Assembly (NCBI GenBank): GCA_964529795.1
Contig: CAZGXM010000007.1
Location: 1-61,598 of the forward strand
Length of the DNA: 61,598 bases
Source: CAZGXM01 sp964529795
Lineage (GTDB): Bacteria > Bacillota > JADQBR01
Reading direction: 5' to 3'
Shown: positions 9,203-17,363 of the stretch, piece after piece
Numbering within the stretch: position 1 is the stretch's first letter
Layout: each line of letters starts with the position of its first letter
Position numbers and translations under genes: made by a program
The notes under the pieces: generated by a model
The model's database searches: none
Told to the model about the DNA's origin: nothing
The model's input: the letters and a program-made list of their open reading frames with translations, nothing else

Positions 9203-9225
9203 GGAGGGCAAACCTCCGCTTTTTT
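9203..9225 (+). terminator. Terminator after the lipoprotein gene
   Basis: GGAGG (9203-9207) pairs with CCTCC (9213-9217) across GCAAA, followed by GCTTTTTTG. Confidence 0.7.
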
Positions 9226-9292
9226 GTATAAGTCTGGTATTTTCCGCCAAAAATAAAACTGTTCAGAGAAAATTTTCAGGTGAGGGAATACC

Positions 9293-11014
9293 ATGCGACT
9301 GCGCTTGACATTAGTAATGACGATCTTAATATTCTTTGGGCTATTTTTAGGCGGTAAACTGGTGTTCATTCAGTTGGTCAAGGGCAAAGCGTACTCCCAT
9401 CGGGCAGTTTCCATGCAGCGACGGTTTATCCGGGAGGAGCCGGTACCCCGGGGGGATATTCTTGACCGGAACCTGCAGAGTCTCACGGATACCCGCGCCG
9501 GTTTGGCGCTGGTATTGTTCCCGGGTCTGGTTGCAGATATGGGCAGGGTGAGGGATGGAATGCGCTCTGTCTTCGGGGATGTCTATAATCTTGACCAGCT
9601 GCCCGCCGGGGGAATATGGGAAAAGCCTGTAGTGCTCAATACATTTACTTCTTTTGAACAGGCTGCGCAAGTGCAGCGATTAAATCTGCCCGGGTTATAT
9701 ATCGTGCCTTTGACCATTCGTTACGGCCCCAATTCCCTGGCCAGGCACATAGTCGGGCACTTGACTGCTGCCGGCAAAACCTTTGTGCCCGTTTTTGGCG
9801 GCCAAAACGGGTTTTCCCGGGCTGAAACCGGGTATTCCGGAGATGCCGGCATAGAGAGGGAGTACGACCCGGAACTGTCCTACGGGGAAAGTAGTAGTTT
9901 CTGGTCGCTGTTTTATGATGCTCGGGGCAACCTGGTGCCGGGATTAAGTTTTAAAAAAGTAGAATTGGGCCAGCCTGCCAACCGTTATTCCGTAGTGCTG
10001 ACCTTGGATAAAGAGTTACAGGCCAAGGTGGAGAGTATTATGGACCGAAAAGTCGGTCGGGGCGCAGTAGTAGTGATGGATGCCCTGACGGGAGAGGTGC
10101 TGGCTGCTGCCAGCAGGCCCAACTACCGTCAGGACCGGGTGCAACAATATTTAATTGAAGAACATGCCCCGCTTTTAAACCGGGTCTTTAATAACTACTA
10201 TCCCGGATCCGTCTTTAAAATTGTAGTGGCTGCCGCCGCCCTGGAAGAAGGCTTGGTTCAGCCGGACGAGGTATTTAACTGTACCGGCAGTTACCGGTTT
10301 AAAAGCGGATTGGAAATACCCTGTTGGAAAGCCGAAGGTCACGGCAGGATTTCCTTTGCCCGGGCTTTCGCTTTTTCCTGTAATCCCGCCTTTATTGAAG
10401 TGGCATTGAGGCTGGGCCGTGAGAGATTGTGGGAATATGCCAAGGCTTTTGGCCTGGAGGATGACGCGGTTGCAGGCTACTCACTGCCTATATACGAATC
10501 GGTGGACATTGGTCACAGTGCCGGTGATTTGGCCAATGCTGCGGTGGGGCAAAAAGGAGTACGTATTTCCCCGTTAAAAGTTGCCGCCATGACGGCGGTC
10601 ATAGCTTCAGGCGGCACCTGGCACAGCCCTCGTCTGGTAGATAGTGTGGTGGACGGCCGGGGAAGAATTGTGGAAACAGTCCCCGGGGAAACTCCCAGAC
10701 GGGTTATCAGCGTGGAAACGGCAAAAAAAGTGCAGGCAATGATGGAACTTACCACTACTGAGGGTACGGGGAAAAGAGCATGGTTACCGGGCGGTGCCGC
10801 CGGCAAAACCAGCTCTGCGGAAACAGGACAGTTGGATAAACAGGGCAAGCGGATAATCAACGCCTGGTTTACCGGCTATGTGCCTTTAAAAGAACCCAGA
10901 TACGTGATTACTGTGCTGGTGGAAGGCGGAAACTACGGCGGTAAGGTGGCTGCGCCGATTTTTCGGGAAATTGGCGAATATTTGCTCAGATATCGCTTTA
11001 CAATGCCTGGATGA
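9293..11014 (+). CDS. Class B penicillin-binding protein (transpeptidase)
   Basis: A 573-residue peptidoglycan DD-transpeptidase with an N-terminal signal anchor (about residues 4-26) and a dimerisation domain opening with VPRGDILDRN. The penicillin-binding domain holds all three active-site motifs: S306-V-F-K (in YYPGSVFKI), S362-C-N, and K505-T-S followed by SAETG. There is no PASTA domain, and it is shorter than vegetative PBP2/SpoVD types. The KTS motif (instead of KTG) is unusual but tolerated in spore and elongation PBPs. The start follows AGGTGAGGG. Its 3' end contains the -35 element of the ktrB riboswitch promoter. Confidence 0.9.
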   Translation: MRLRLTLVMTILIFFGLFLGGKLVFIQLVKGKAYSHRAVSMQRRFIREEPVPRGDILDRNLQSLTDTRAGLALVLFPGLVADMGRVRDGMRSVFGDVYNLDQLPAGGIWEKPVVLNTFTSFEQAAQVQRLNLPGLYIVPLTIRYGPNSLARHIVGHLTAAGKTFVPVFGGQNGFSRAETGYSGDAGIEREYDPELSYGESSSFWSLFYDARGNLVPGLSFKKVELGQPANRYSVVLTLDKELQAKVESIMDRKVGRGAVVVMDALTGEVLAAASRPNYRQDRVQQYLIEEHAPLLNRVFNNYYPGSVFKIVVAAAALEEGLVQPDEVFNCTGSYRFKSGLEIPCWKAEGHGRISFARAFAFSCNPAFIEVALRLGRERLWEYAKAFGLEDDAVAGYSLPIYESVDIGHSAGDLANAAVGQKGVRISPLKVAAMTAVIASGGTWHSPRLVDSVVDGRGRIVETVPGETPRRVISVETAKKVQAMMELTTTEGTGKRAWLPGGAAGKTSSAETGQLDKQGKRIINAWFTGYVPLKEPRYVITVLVEGGNYGGKVAAPIFREIGEYLLRYRFTMPG

Positions 11015-11025
11015 AGGAGTAATAT
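10997..11025 (+). promoter_or_regulatory. Sigma-A-like promoter of the c-di-AMP riboswitch/ktrB transcript
   Basis: TTTACA (10997-11002) lies within the last codons of the penicillin-binding protein gene, and TAATAT (11020-11025) follows after 17 bases. Transcription would start near 11032, about 13 bases before the first paired base of the aptamer, which is the expected arrangement. Confidence 0.65.
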
Positions 11026-11044
11026 AGGTGAAGAAGCAAATAAA

Positions 11045-11185
11045 ACGCCGAATTCTCCGGACCGCGGAGATAAGGGGGGCCTACGTTTTTGGGGTGAATC
11101 CCAAACTTTGTTTGGGAGGGACATTTCCCAACCCTAACCCACCAGCTAACTCCTGAGGCGTCTGGCAGGGAAAGCTTCATTTAAA
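11045..11185 (+). promoter_or_regulatory. c-di-AMP riboswitch (ydaO/yuaA type)
   Basis: The segment contains the family's conserved blocks: the CTCCGGACCGCGGAG hairpin, GGTGAATCCC near 11092, AGGGACATTTCCCAACCC near 11117, ACCAGCTAACTCC near 11141 and GGCGTCTGGCAGGGAAAG at the 3' end. CGCC (11046-11049) pairs with GGCG (11157-11160) to close the fold. It is followed by an intrinsic terminator and then ktrB. In Bacillus this class is an OFF switch that stops potassium-uptake genes when cyclic di-AMP is high; the same logic is inferred here. Confidence 0.9.
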
Positions 11186-11211
11186 TAGGGCATGAATGCT
11201 TCATGTTTCCT

Positions 11212-11239
11212 CCAGGCGTTTATTGTCTGGTTTTTTTTT
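11212..11239 (+). terminator. Riboswitch-controlled terminator upstream of ktrB
   Basis: CCAGGC (11212-11217) pairs with GTCTGG (11225-11230), loop GTTTATT, followed by nine T. It lies between the c-di-AMP aptamer and ktrB and is the obvious expression platform. Confidence 0.85.
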
Positions 11240-11355
11240 GTTTATTTAGTAATTATATTTCAGGGAAGTTAAAGTATGACGATAAATTTAGCGTAGCTTG
11301 TCTAAACAATTACGTTTAACCAGTAATCTGAAACAACCAGTGGAGGGGCAATAAT

Positions 11356-12702
11356 ATGAAGACAATCCTCAACCGGTTGGGACCACCCCAGCTTCTGGTG
11401 CTGGGCTTTGCCGGTATTATAATTGTGGGAGCATTGCTTTTAAGCCTGCCCATAGCAACTGAAAGCGGCAGTAGTACGAACTTTTTGGATGCTTTGTTTA
11501 CTGCCACATCTGCTGTCTGTGTTACCGGATTGGTGGTGGTGGATACCGCCACTCACTGGTCCATGTTTGGCGAACTGGTGATAATGCTATTAATTCAGGT
11601 CGGCGGGTTGGGTATTATGACTTTTGCAGCATTTTTTGCCCTGTTATTGCGAAAAAAAATCGGCTTAAAAGAGAGATTGCTATTACAGGAAGCATTAAAT
11701 AAACTAACCATTTCCGGCGTGGTAAAATTGGTGCAGCAGATATTAATCACCACCCTTGTTATCGAAAGTGCCGGGGCGTTAATCCTTGCTGTCAGATTTT
11801 TCAAAGTGATGCCCTGGCCCCGGGCGGTTTATTACGGCATATTTCATTCCATATCCGCTTTTAATAATGCCGGGTTCGACTTATTTGGTGCGGTTACCGG
11901 TAAATTTTCCAGTTTGACGGTTTTTGTCAGCGACCCTGTCATCAATTTTACCGTGGCACTGTTGTTCATTGTTGGCGGTTTGGGTTTCAGTGTCATTGTG
12001 GTGCTGTCCAGGGCCAGGTCAACCAGGGATATCAATTTCCATGCCAAAACAGTGATATCTACCACCCTGGCATTATTGGGAGGTGGCTTTTTGCTTATTT
12101 TAATATTGGAATGGAACAATCCGGGTACCATGGGCGACCTTTCCGCGGGCGGCAAGATTTTATCAGCCTTTTTCCAGGCTGCGACACCGAGAACTGCTGG
12201 TTTTAACACACTTGATACCGCGGCCTTAAAAATGCCTACCCGGTTTTTAATTATCTTACTGATGTTTATCGGCGCTTCACCGGGTTCAACCGGCGGCGGT
12301 ATCAAGACCACGACTTTTGCCAGTATCTTTTACGCTGCCCGCGCAACTTTACTGGGCAGGGAGGAACCCGCCGCTTTTGAGCGAAGAGTGCCTGAAGAGG
12401 TGATTGATAAAGCGCTGGCAGTGACCTTTGTTGCTTTTACCTGGGTAACGCTGGTGACCCTTATTTTGACAGTTTCTGAACAAGCGGATTTTCTTACCAT
12501 CCTGTTTGAAACAACGTCAGCTTTTGGTACGGTAGGCTTGTCCGTGGGCCTGACCACCAAGCTTTCTGCTTTTGGCAGGGTGATGATTATCCTCACCATG
12601 TTTTTAGGTCGTTTGGGACCGCTGACTTTGGTGTTTGCCATTGCCCAGCGGAAGAAGAAATATAAATACCGTTATCCCGAAGAGCATTTGCTTATCGGGT
12701 AA
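11356..12702 (+). CDS. ktrB: Ktr potassium uptake, membrane subunit KtrB
   Basis: A 448-residue TrkH/KtrB-type K+ (Na+-coupled) channel subunit in the membrane. The four repeated M1-P-M2 units are visible: selectivity-filter segments TSAVCVTGLV, NNAGFDLFG, ATPRTAGFNT and TSAFGTVGLS each carry the critical glycine. The third repeat is followed by the gating-loop region GASPGSTGGGIKTTTF. The ATG follows GTGGAGGGG. It forms an operon with ktrA (22-base gap) and is controlled by the upstream c-di-AMP riboswitch. Length and filter pattern favour KtrB over TrkH. Confidence 0.95.
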   Translation: MKTILNRLGPPQLLVLGFAGIIIVGALLLSLPIATESGSSTNFLDALFTATSAVCVTGLVVVDTATHWSMFGELVIMLLIQVGGLGIMTFAAFFALLLRKKIGLKERLLLQEALNKLTISGVVKLVQQILITTLVIESAGALILAVRFFKVMPWPRAVYYGIFHSISAFNNAGFDLFGAVTGKFSSLTVFVSDPVINFTVALLFIVGGLGFSVIVVLSRARSTRDINFHAKTVISTTLALLGGGFLLILILEWNNPGTMGDLSAGGKILSAFFQAATPRTAGFNTLDTAALKMPTRFLIILLMFIGASPGSTGGGIKTTTFASIFYAARATLLGREEPAAFERRVPEEVIDKALAVTFVAFTWVTLVTLILTVSEQADFLTILFETTSAFGTVGLSVGLTTKLSAFGRVMIILTMFLGRLGPLTLVFAIAQRKKKYKYRYPEEHLLIG

Positions 12703-12724
12703 TGTTGGGATGGGAGGGGAAAAG

Positions 12725-13375
12725 ATGCGCAAGCAATTTGCGGTTTTTGGTCTGGGCCGGTTTGGCACCAGTGTTGCCATGACCCTGACCAACATGGGGC
12801 ATGAAGTTTTAGCTGTAGACAGTAATGAAGTCAGGGTGCAGCAGTTGGCCGATATGGTAACCCATGCGGTTCAGGCCGATGCCATGGATGAGGAGACCCT
12901 GAAATCTTTAGGTGTTCGTAACTTTGACGTGGCGGTTGTGGCCATAGGGCAGGATATTCAGGCGAATATTCTGGTGACGGTGATCTTAAAGGAGTTAGGC
13001 GTAAAATATATTGTGGCCAAGGCCCAAAATCCCCTGCACGGTAAAGTGCTGGAGCGGGTGGGTGCGGACAAAGTGGTTTATCCTGAGCGGGATATGGGTA
13101 TCCGTGTGGCCAATAACCTTGTCACCGCAAATCTTTTGGATTTTATTGAACTCGCTGAGGATTACAGTATTATGGAAATAGTGGCGCCCCGATTAACCTG
13201 GGGAAAGACCCTGGGGGAATTGAACCTGAGGGCGCGATACGGTATCAGTGTTTTGGCGGTGAAAAGCGGGGATAAAATTAATGTTGCTCCGGGTGCCGAT
13301 GCCCGTGTGTCAGAAAATGATATTATGGTGGTTGTGGGGGAAAATCAAGCTATCCAGAATATTATCGAAGAATAA
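12725..13375 (+). CDS. ktrA: Ktr potassium uptake, regulatory subunit KtrA
   Basis: A 216-residue cytoplasmic RCK protein that forms the ring gating KtrB. The N-terminal Rossmann fold has the nucleotide-binding FGLGRFGTSVA, and the acidic end of the second strand is AVDSN. A C-terminal RCK_C/TrkA_C domain (about residues 135-216) is the usual c-di-AMP-binding module in Firmicutes. ATG 12725 follows GGGAGGGG. An in-frame extension into ktrB is not needed. It ends before a strong terminator, so ktrBA is a two-gene unit with dual RNA and protein control points for c-di-AMP (the second is inferred). Confidence 0.95.
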   Translation: MRKQFAVFGLGRFGTSVAMTLTNMGHEVLAVDSNEVRVQQLADMVTHAVQADAMDEETLKSLGVRNFDVAVVAIGQDIQANILVTVILKELGVKYIVAKAQNPLHGKVLERVGADKVVYPERDMGIRVANNLVTANLLDFIELAEDYSIMEIVAPRLTWGKTLGELNLRARYGISVLAVKSGDKINVAPGADARVSENDIMVVVGENQAIQNIIEE

Positions 13376-13382
13376 ACCAATG

Positions 13383-13406
13383 CCCGGTTTGACCGGGTTT
13401 TTTTTA
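13383..13406 (+). terminator. Rho-independent terminator after ktrA
   Basis: CCCGG (13383-13387) pairs with CCGGG (13393-13397) and is followed by nine T. Confidence 0.88.
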
Positions 13407-13474
13407 TACATTTTGCTCATACTAAAAGATATGGTTACGATTTTCAAAAGTTTGACGAGTTAAGGAGGATAGGT

Positions 13475-14863
13475 ATGGGCAAAAATGCCAATGAGAGAAT
13501 GCAAAGTCTGCTGGGGGGTGCGGCGACGATTGCCGGGGGTATTGTCAGGCGGTTGCTTCAGCGCAGCGTAAAAAGCGCTCTGGGGCGGCTGATGATTGAC
13601 CCTTATAACGAAAACCTCTGGGAGTTTGTTTCTGCCGCCACCCGGACCGGGTTGCAGAATATTATGGAGACAAATTTGCGCTCTCAAAAGGGAAAAGTTA
13701 TTAATAGACCTCTGGGCAGTCCCAGAAAATTTCCCCGGCTGGACAAATTAATGTTTCGCACGGCCCAGTTGAACAGGATGCCGGAAAATCTCACCACACC
13801 CGTTGACCTGGACGTAGTTATCGGACCAAAGGCCATGAAACCGTTGCAGTTAAGCATACCTATTCTGATTTCCGGTATGGCCTACGGCTTGGCGCTAAGT
13901 GAAAAAACAAAAATTGCCCTGGCAAAAGCTGCTGCCATGGCGGGAACCGCCACCAATACTGGTGAGGGCCCGTTTCTCCAGTCCGAAAGAGATGCTGCCA
14001 AGAAATTAATTATTCAATACACGCGATACCACTGGCACAAGGAAGCGGAAATACTAAAGCAGGCTGATGCCATAGAGGTGCATATCGGGCAGGGGGCCAC
14101 GGCGGGAGTCGGGCACCATGTTACCGATCAAAAATTGCTGGATGCAGTCCGTAAAAGCATGCCCATTCCCCATGGAGATGCACTGCGGTCCGACAGTCGT
14201 TTTTCCAACATGGCGGAGCAGCATGACAGACTGCCCCAAATGGTGAAAAGGCTAAAAGAAATTGGAGGAGGAGTGCCGGTGGGCGCCAAAATAGCCGCCG
14301 GCCAGTCCCTGGAGGAAGATTTGAGTATTTTAATTGATGCGGGAGTGGACTATATAGTGATAGACGGCGCCGAAGCCGGTACTCATGCATCACTGCCCAT
14401 TACTCAGGACGATTTTGGTATTCCTACTCTCCATGCCTTGTGCCGGGCGGGAAAGTTTTTCCGAGATAATAAGTTGAAGGGTGAAGTAAGTTTGATTGCG
14501 TCCGGCGGCCTGTTTACACCCGGTGACTTCCTGAAAGCTATTGCCCTGGGGGCAGATGCTGTCAATATCGGTACCATGGCGCTGTTCGCCGTGTCTCATA
14601 CCCAGGTGTTAAAAGCACTTCCCTGGGAACCGCCCACCCAGGTGGTCTGGGCAGACGGCAAACAGGCAGGCAAATTTGACGTACAGAGGGGCGCCACCAG
14701 CATGTTCAATTACCTGACTGCGGCCACCCGGGAAATGGCTGATGGTATCAGGGCCTTGGACAAACGGAGCGTTAATGATATCGGTCTGGAGGATTTGTGT
14801 GCTCTTGATAAGGAAACAGCGGAAATAGCAGGCGTACCCTTCACTGGCGTGACACCTGATTGA
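13475..14863 (+). CDS. FMN-binding glutamate synthase family protein
   Basis: A 462-residue protein with only the FMN/(beta/alpha)8 barrel of glutamate synthase large subunits. Recognisable segments are PILISGMAYGLALSEKTKIAL, GTATNTGEGPF, EVHIGQGATAGVGHHV, GAKIAAG, DYIVIDGAEAGTHAS and GGLFTPGDFLKAIALGADAVNIGT. It lacks the amidotransferase domain. Stand-alone forms are found in archaea and Clostridia and may make glutamate from ammonia or act on other substrates. The ATG follows AAGGAGG. It lies immediately before the purine island, which releases ammonia, but it is separated from it by a terminator. Confidence 0.85.
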   Translation: MGKNANERMQSLLGGAATIAGGIVRRLLQRSVKSALGRLMIDPYNENLWEFVSAATRTGLQNIMETNLRSQKGKVINRPLGSPRKFPRLDKLMFRTAQLNRMPENLTTPVDLDVVIGPKAMKPLQLSIPILISGMAYGLALSEKTKIALAKAAAMAGTATNTGEGPFLQSERDAAKKLIIQYTRYHWHKEAEILKQADAIEVHIGQGATAGVGHHVTDQKLLDAVRKSMPIPHGDALRSDSRFSNMAEQHDRLPQMVKRLKEIGGGVPVGAKIAAGQSLEEDLSILIDAGVDYIVIDGAEAGTHASLPITQDDFGIPTLHALCRAGKFFRDNKLKGEVSLIASGGLFTPGDFLKAIALGADAVNIGTMALFAVSHTQVLKALPWEPPTQVVWADGKQAGKFDVQRGATSMFNYLTAATREMADGIRALDKRSVNDIGLEDLCALDKETAEIAGVPFTGVTPD

Positions 14864-15286
14864 ATAATTTTAAGCCCCAAGCGGGGCTGTGGGAGAGTTG
14901 CCAACCGCGCAATCTTAGATAGGCTGAGTGGCTGCTGATTTTCAAGGCTTTTTAACGGCCTTTTTTTATTCTCTATTAAAAGTCAGAATTGTTGAAAGAA
15001 ACTTCATAGGTACGAACAGCACCTAATGAAGGAACAGGAAAAGGAACGAAAAAAACACCTACCCATCACCAAGAACTTTGCGCTTTTGAATATTTAAACT
15101 GGCAAAAATTAAGGTGAACTAAAATTTTTCATTAAAATTTTAATCACATGGAAGGAATCTGCGAATATCTAAAGAATATAATATTGTGATTACAATGATG
15201 CTTGATTTTTTAAGGTGTAATTTAACTAAACTTTAAACTGAAAGAGAAAGATGGTCAATAAGGTATAAGGAAAGGAGTTGCGGTAG
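14864..15286 (+). other. Intergenic region before the purine island
   Basis: No gene is visible in these 423 bases. A short hairpin AGCCCC/GGGGCT (14873-14888) lacks a U tract. AAGGC/GCCTT (14944-14962) followed by seven T (14961-14967) is a plausible terminator for the upstream gene. The AT-rich rest contains a TATAAT at 15177-15182 without a good -35 element, and two similar AAGGTG-AACTAAA segments (near 15111 and 15212) that might be operator sites for the XRE regulator. Confidence 0.45.
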
Positions 15287-15823
15287 TTGATCGGCAAAAT
15301 AATTCGCACCAAACGTACTGAAAAAAATATGAGTCTGAAAGAGTTGGCTGAAAAAACAGGCTTAACAGCCAGCTTTCTGAGCCAGGTGGAAAGAGGTTTT
15401 GCTGAGCCTTCAATTACATCTTTGCGCCAGATTGCAGAAGCCCTGGATGTACCTATCTTTTACTTTTTAATAGAGGAACAGAAGCCGAATCCGGTAGTAC
15501 GTAAAAACGAACGCAAGATTTTAAAACTGCCAAAATCTCATTTGAGGTACGAGTTATTATCTCCAGATCTGAACCGGAAAATGGAAATAATGATCGGGTG
15601 TCTGGACGTGGCGGCGAGTAGTGTTGACGGCTTTTCAACGCACCCCGGTGAAGAGTGTATTTGCATACTCCGGGGGTCTATGAAGGTTGTAATCGGCGAA
15701 GAGGAGTATATGCTGGAAGAAGGAGACAGTATCTATTATTTTGCAGAGATACCGCATCGCCTGGAAAACTGCGGTGAAGTTGAACTGGTCTTTTTTTCAG
15801 CCATCACACCCGCTCGTTTTTAA
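15287..15823 (+). CDS. XRE-family regulator with cupin sensor domain
   Basis: A 178-residue transcription factor: an N-terminal helix-turn-helix (about residues 5-60; LKELAEKTGLTASFLSQVERG is the HTH core) joined to a C-terminal cupin_2 domain (about 105-175; HPGEECICILRG and EEGDSIYYFAEIPHRLENCG). This architecture is common for regulators of amino-acid, polyamine and nitrogen catabolism that bind a small ligand in the cupin barrel. The TTG start follows AAGGAG at 15271-15276. It is the first gene of the purine island and in the same direction, so it is the likely pathway regulator; its ligand is unknown. Confidence 0.88.
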   Translation: MIGKIIRTKRTEKNMSLKELAEKTGLTASFLSQVERGFAEPSITSLRQIAEALDVPIFYFLIEEQKPNPVVRKNERKILKLPKSHLRYELLSPDLNRKMEIMIGCLDVAASSVDGFSTHPGEECICILRGSMKVVIGEEEYMLEEGDSIYYFAEIPHRLENCGEVELVFFSAITPARF

Positions 15824-15864
15824 ATCTGCTTCATAAAATATTGACTTTGGAAGGAGGCACAAAC

Positions 15865-17229
15865 ATGTCAGGTTTTAAAGTTCCATTTGGTCCGACTTAT
15901 GAAGAAATGCTTTGCCCGGAAAAGATTAATCCGGAAGTCAGGGAAAGAGCCCTCCGCGCTTTGAAAGAAAATGAGCTCGATCCTATCAACTTGTTTAACA
16001 TTACCTGGAAGGATGAAAACAATAAGGTAAGGACGGTGGTTCTCCCTAAAGAATTGACGGGTGTTGATGCCAACATTGTAGTAATGCTCGGAAATGGCTA
16101 TCCTTCCGGTTCCCATAAAGTGGGCCCGGCATATGCTACATTGATTGAAGGATGCGTTGACGGCGAGATCGTCCCTGGAGAACATACCATTTTAGGCCCA
16201 TCTACAGGCAATTTCGGCATTGGTGTTGCTTATATCTGCAGGTTGATGGGCTACAGGGCGATTGTGATCATGCCCGATAATATGAGCAAGGAACGCTATG
16301 AGCGTATCCGCAAGTACGGCGCAGAGCTTGACCTGACGCCTGGCACGGAGTCGGATGTGATACTTACTTTGCAGCGGACATATCAGTTGAAAAAGAATCC
16401 CAAAAACAAACCGCTGGCGCAGTTTGAGCTTCTGCCCAATTATCGTTTCCACCGCTATGTGACCGGAAACTCTGCTATCGAGGCAGTAAAGGACGTTGGA
16501 AACGGAAGAATTGCCTGCTTTATATCTGCTCCTGGTTCTGCAGGTACCCTGGGCGCAGGCGATCAGATTAAAAAAGTATTTCCGGAAGCCAAAGTTGTGG
16601 CCCTGGAACCCTACGAGTGCTCTACCTTGGCAAACGGTGGGCGCGGACAGCACCGTATCGAGGGTATAGGAGACAAAATGTGTACCCTGATTCACAATGT
16701 ACTTAACACCGACTTTGTTGCCTTGATTTATGACGACAGCTGTGTCCAGGGATTAAAAGTTTTTCAGGACGGCACCGATGTTCTGGTTAAGATGGGGGTA
16801 AAGCGCGAGGTTGCCGAAAACCTGCGCAATTTCTTCGGCATCTCCAGCATTTGTAATATCATTGGTTCCATTAAAATGGCGAAATACCTGCGCCTTGGGC
16901 CCGATGACAATGTGGTGACCATTGCTACAGATGGTTTTGACCGTTATCCCTCGATATTGAAGGACCTGGAACAGCGTGTCCTGGAGATCAATGATACCGT
17001 GCTGGAGCGCTGGGCCAGGGATATCTTCTTAAAAGCCGATGAAAGCGAGATTTACGATTTCCGCAGGTCTGAGGCCAAGGAGCGGTTGTTCAGGCAGAAA
17101 GAACAAGACTGGCTGCCCTTTGGCTATACTAAAGAGTACCTGGACAGCATGAAGGACCCCGAGTTCTGGGAGAGAGAATATTCCCTAGTTGAAGAATACG
17201 ATAAAAAGATATTGGAAAGTAGAAAATAA
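15865..17229 (+). CDS. PLP-dependent fold-type II enzyme (cysteine synthase/ammonia-lyase-like)
   Basis: A 454-residue enzyme of the tryptophan-synthase-beta fold. The probable Schiff-base lysine is K85 in PSGSHKVGPAYA, an atypical version of the usual SxKxR motif. The phosphate or substrate loop is GPSTGNFGIGVAYICRLMG, and the glycine-rich PLP-phosphate loop is SAPGSAGTLGAG. The C-terminal 60 residues form a long charged helix region. Relatives are annotated cysteine synthase, but the catabolic context suggests beta-elimination of an amino acid, for example 2,3-diaminopropionate or a ureido derivative, to pyruvate (inference). ATG 15865 follows AAGGAGG. The stop codon abuts a purine aptamer. 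Confidence 0.8.
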   Translation: MSGFKVPFGPTYEEMLCPEKINPEVRERALRALKENELDPINLFNITWKDENNKVRTVVLPKELTGVDANIVVMLGNGYPSGSHKVGPAYATLIEGCVDGEIVPGEHTILGPSTGNFGIGVAYICRLMGYRAIVIMPDNMSKERYERIRKYGAELDLTPGTESDVILTLQRTYQLKKNPKNKPLAQFELLPNYRFHRYVTGNSAIEAVKDVGNGRIACFISAPGSAGTLGAGDQIKKVFPEAKVVALEPYECSTLANGGRGQHRIEGIGDKMCTLIHNVLNTDFVALIYDDSCVQGLKVFQDGTDVLVKMGVKREVAENLRNFFGISSICNIIGSIKMAKYLRLGPDDNVVTIATDGFDRYPSILKDLEQRVLEINDTVLERWARDIFLKADESEIYDFRRSEAKERLFRQKEQDWLPFGYTKEYLDSMKDPEFWEREYSLVEEYDKKILESRK

Positions 17230-17300
17230 TCTTCGTATAACCCTGCAAATACGGTGCAGGGGTCTCTACCGGGTTACCGTAAATCACCCGACTACGAAGA
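17230..17300 (+). promoter_or_regulatory. Purine riboswitch aptamer 1 (guanine class)
   Basis: It matches the purine aptamer in order: P1 strand TCTTCGTA (17230-17237), TATAA, P2 with AATACGG, GTCTCTACC, P3 with CCGTAAA, then GACTACGAAGA closing P1. The specificity base after GA is C, as in guanine/hypoxanthine aptamers; adenine aptamers have T there. The aptamer begins at the base after the upstream stop codon, so it is intercistronic. Confidence 0.92.
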
Positions 17301-17348
17301 CGGTTTTTTCCTGTCTTTGTGGTCGGGTAAAAATTATTCTTCTTTTTT
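17286..17348 (+). promoter_or_regulatory. Expression platform of purine riboswitch 1
   Basis: Bases 17287-17301, which contain the 3' strand of aptamer P1, can pair over 15 bp (two G-T wobbles, no gaps) with 17313-17327. The hairpin and ligand-bound P1 exclude each other. A T-rich tract follows (ATTATTCTTCTTTTTT, ending at 17347), though it does not start directly at the stem. If the hairpin terminates, ligand binding would switch the downstream hydroxylase gene ON. Confidence 0.7.
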
Positions 17349-17363
17349 AGGGGGTGGTGTTCC

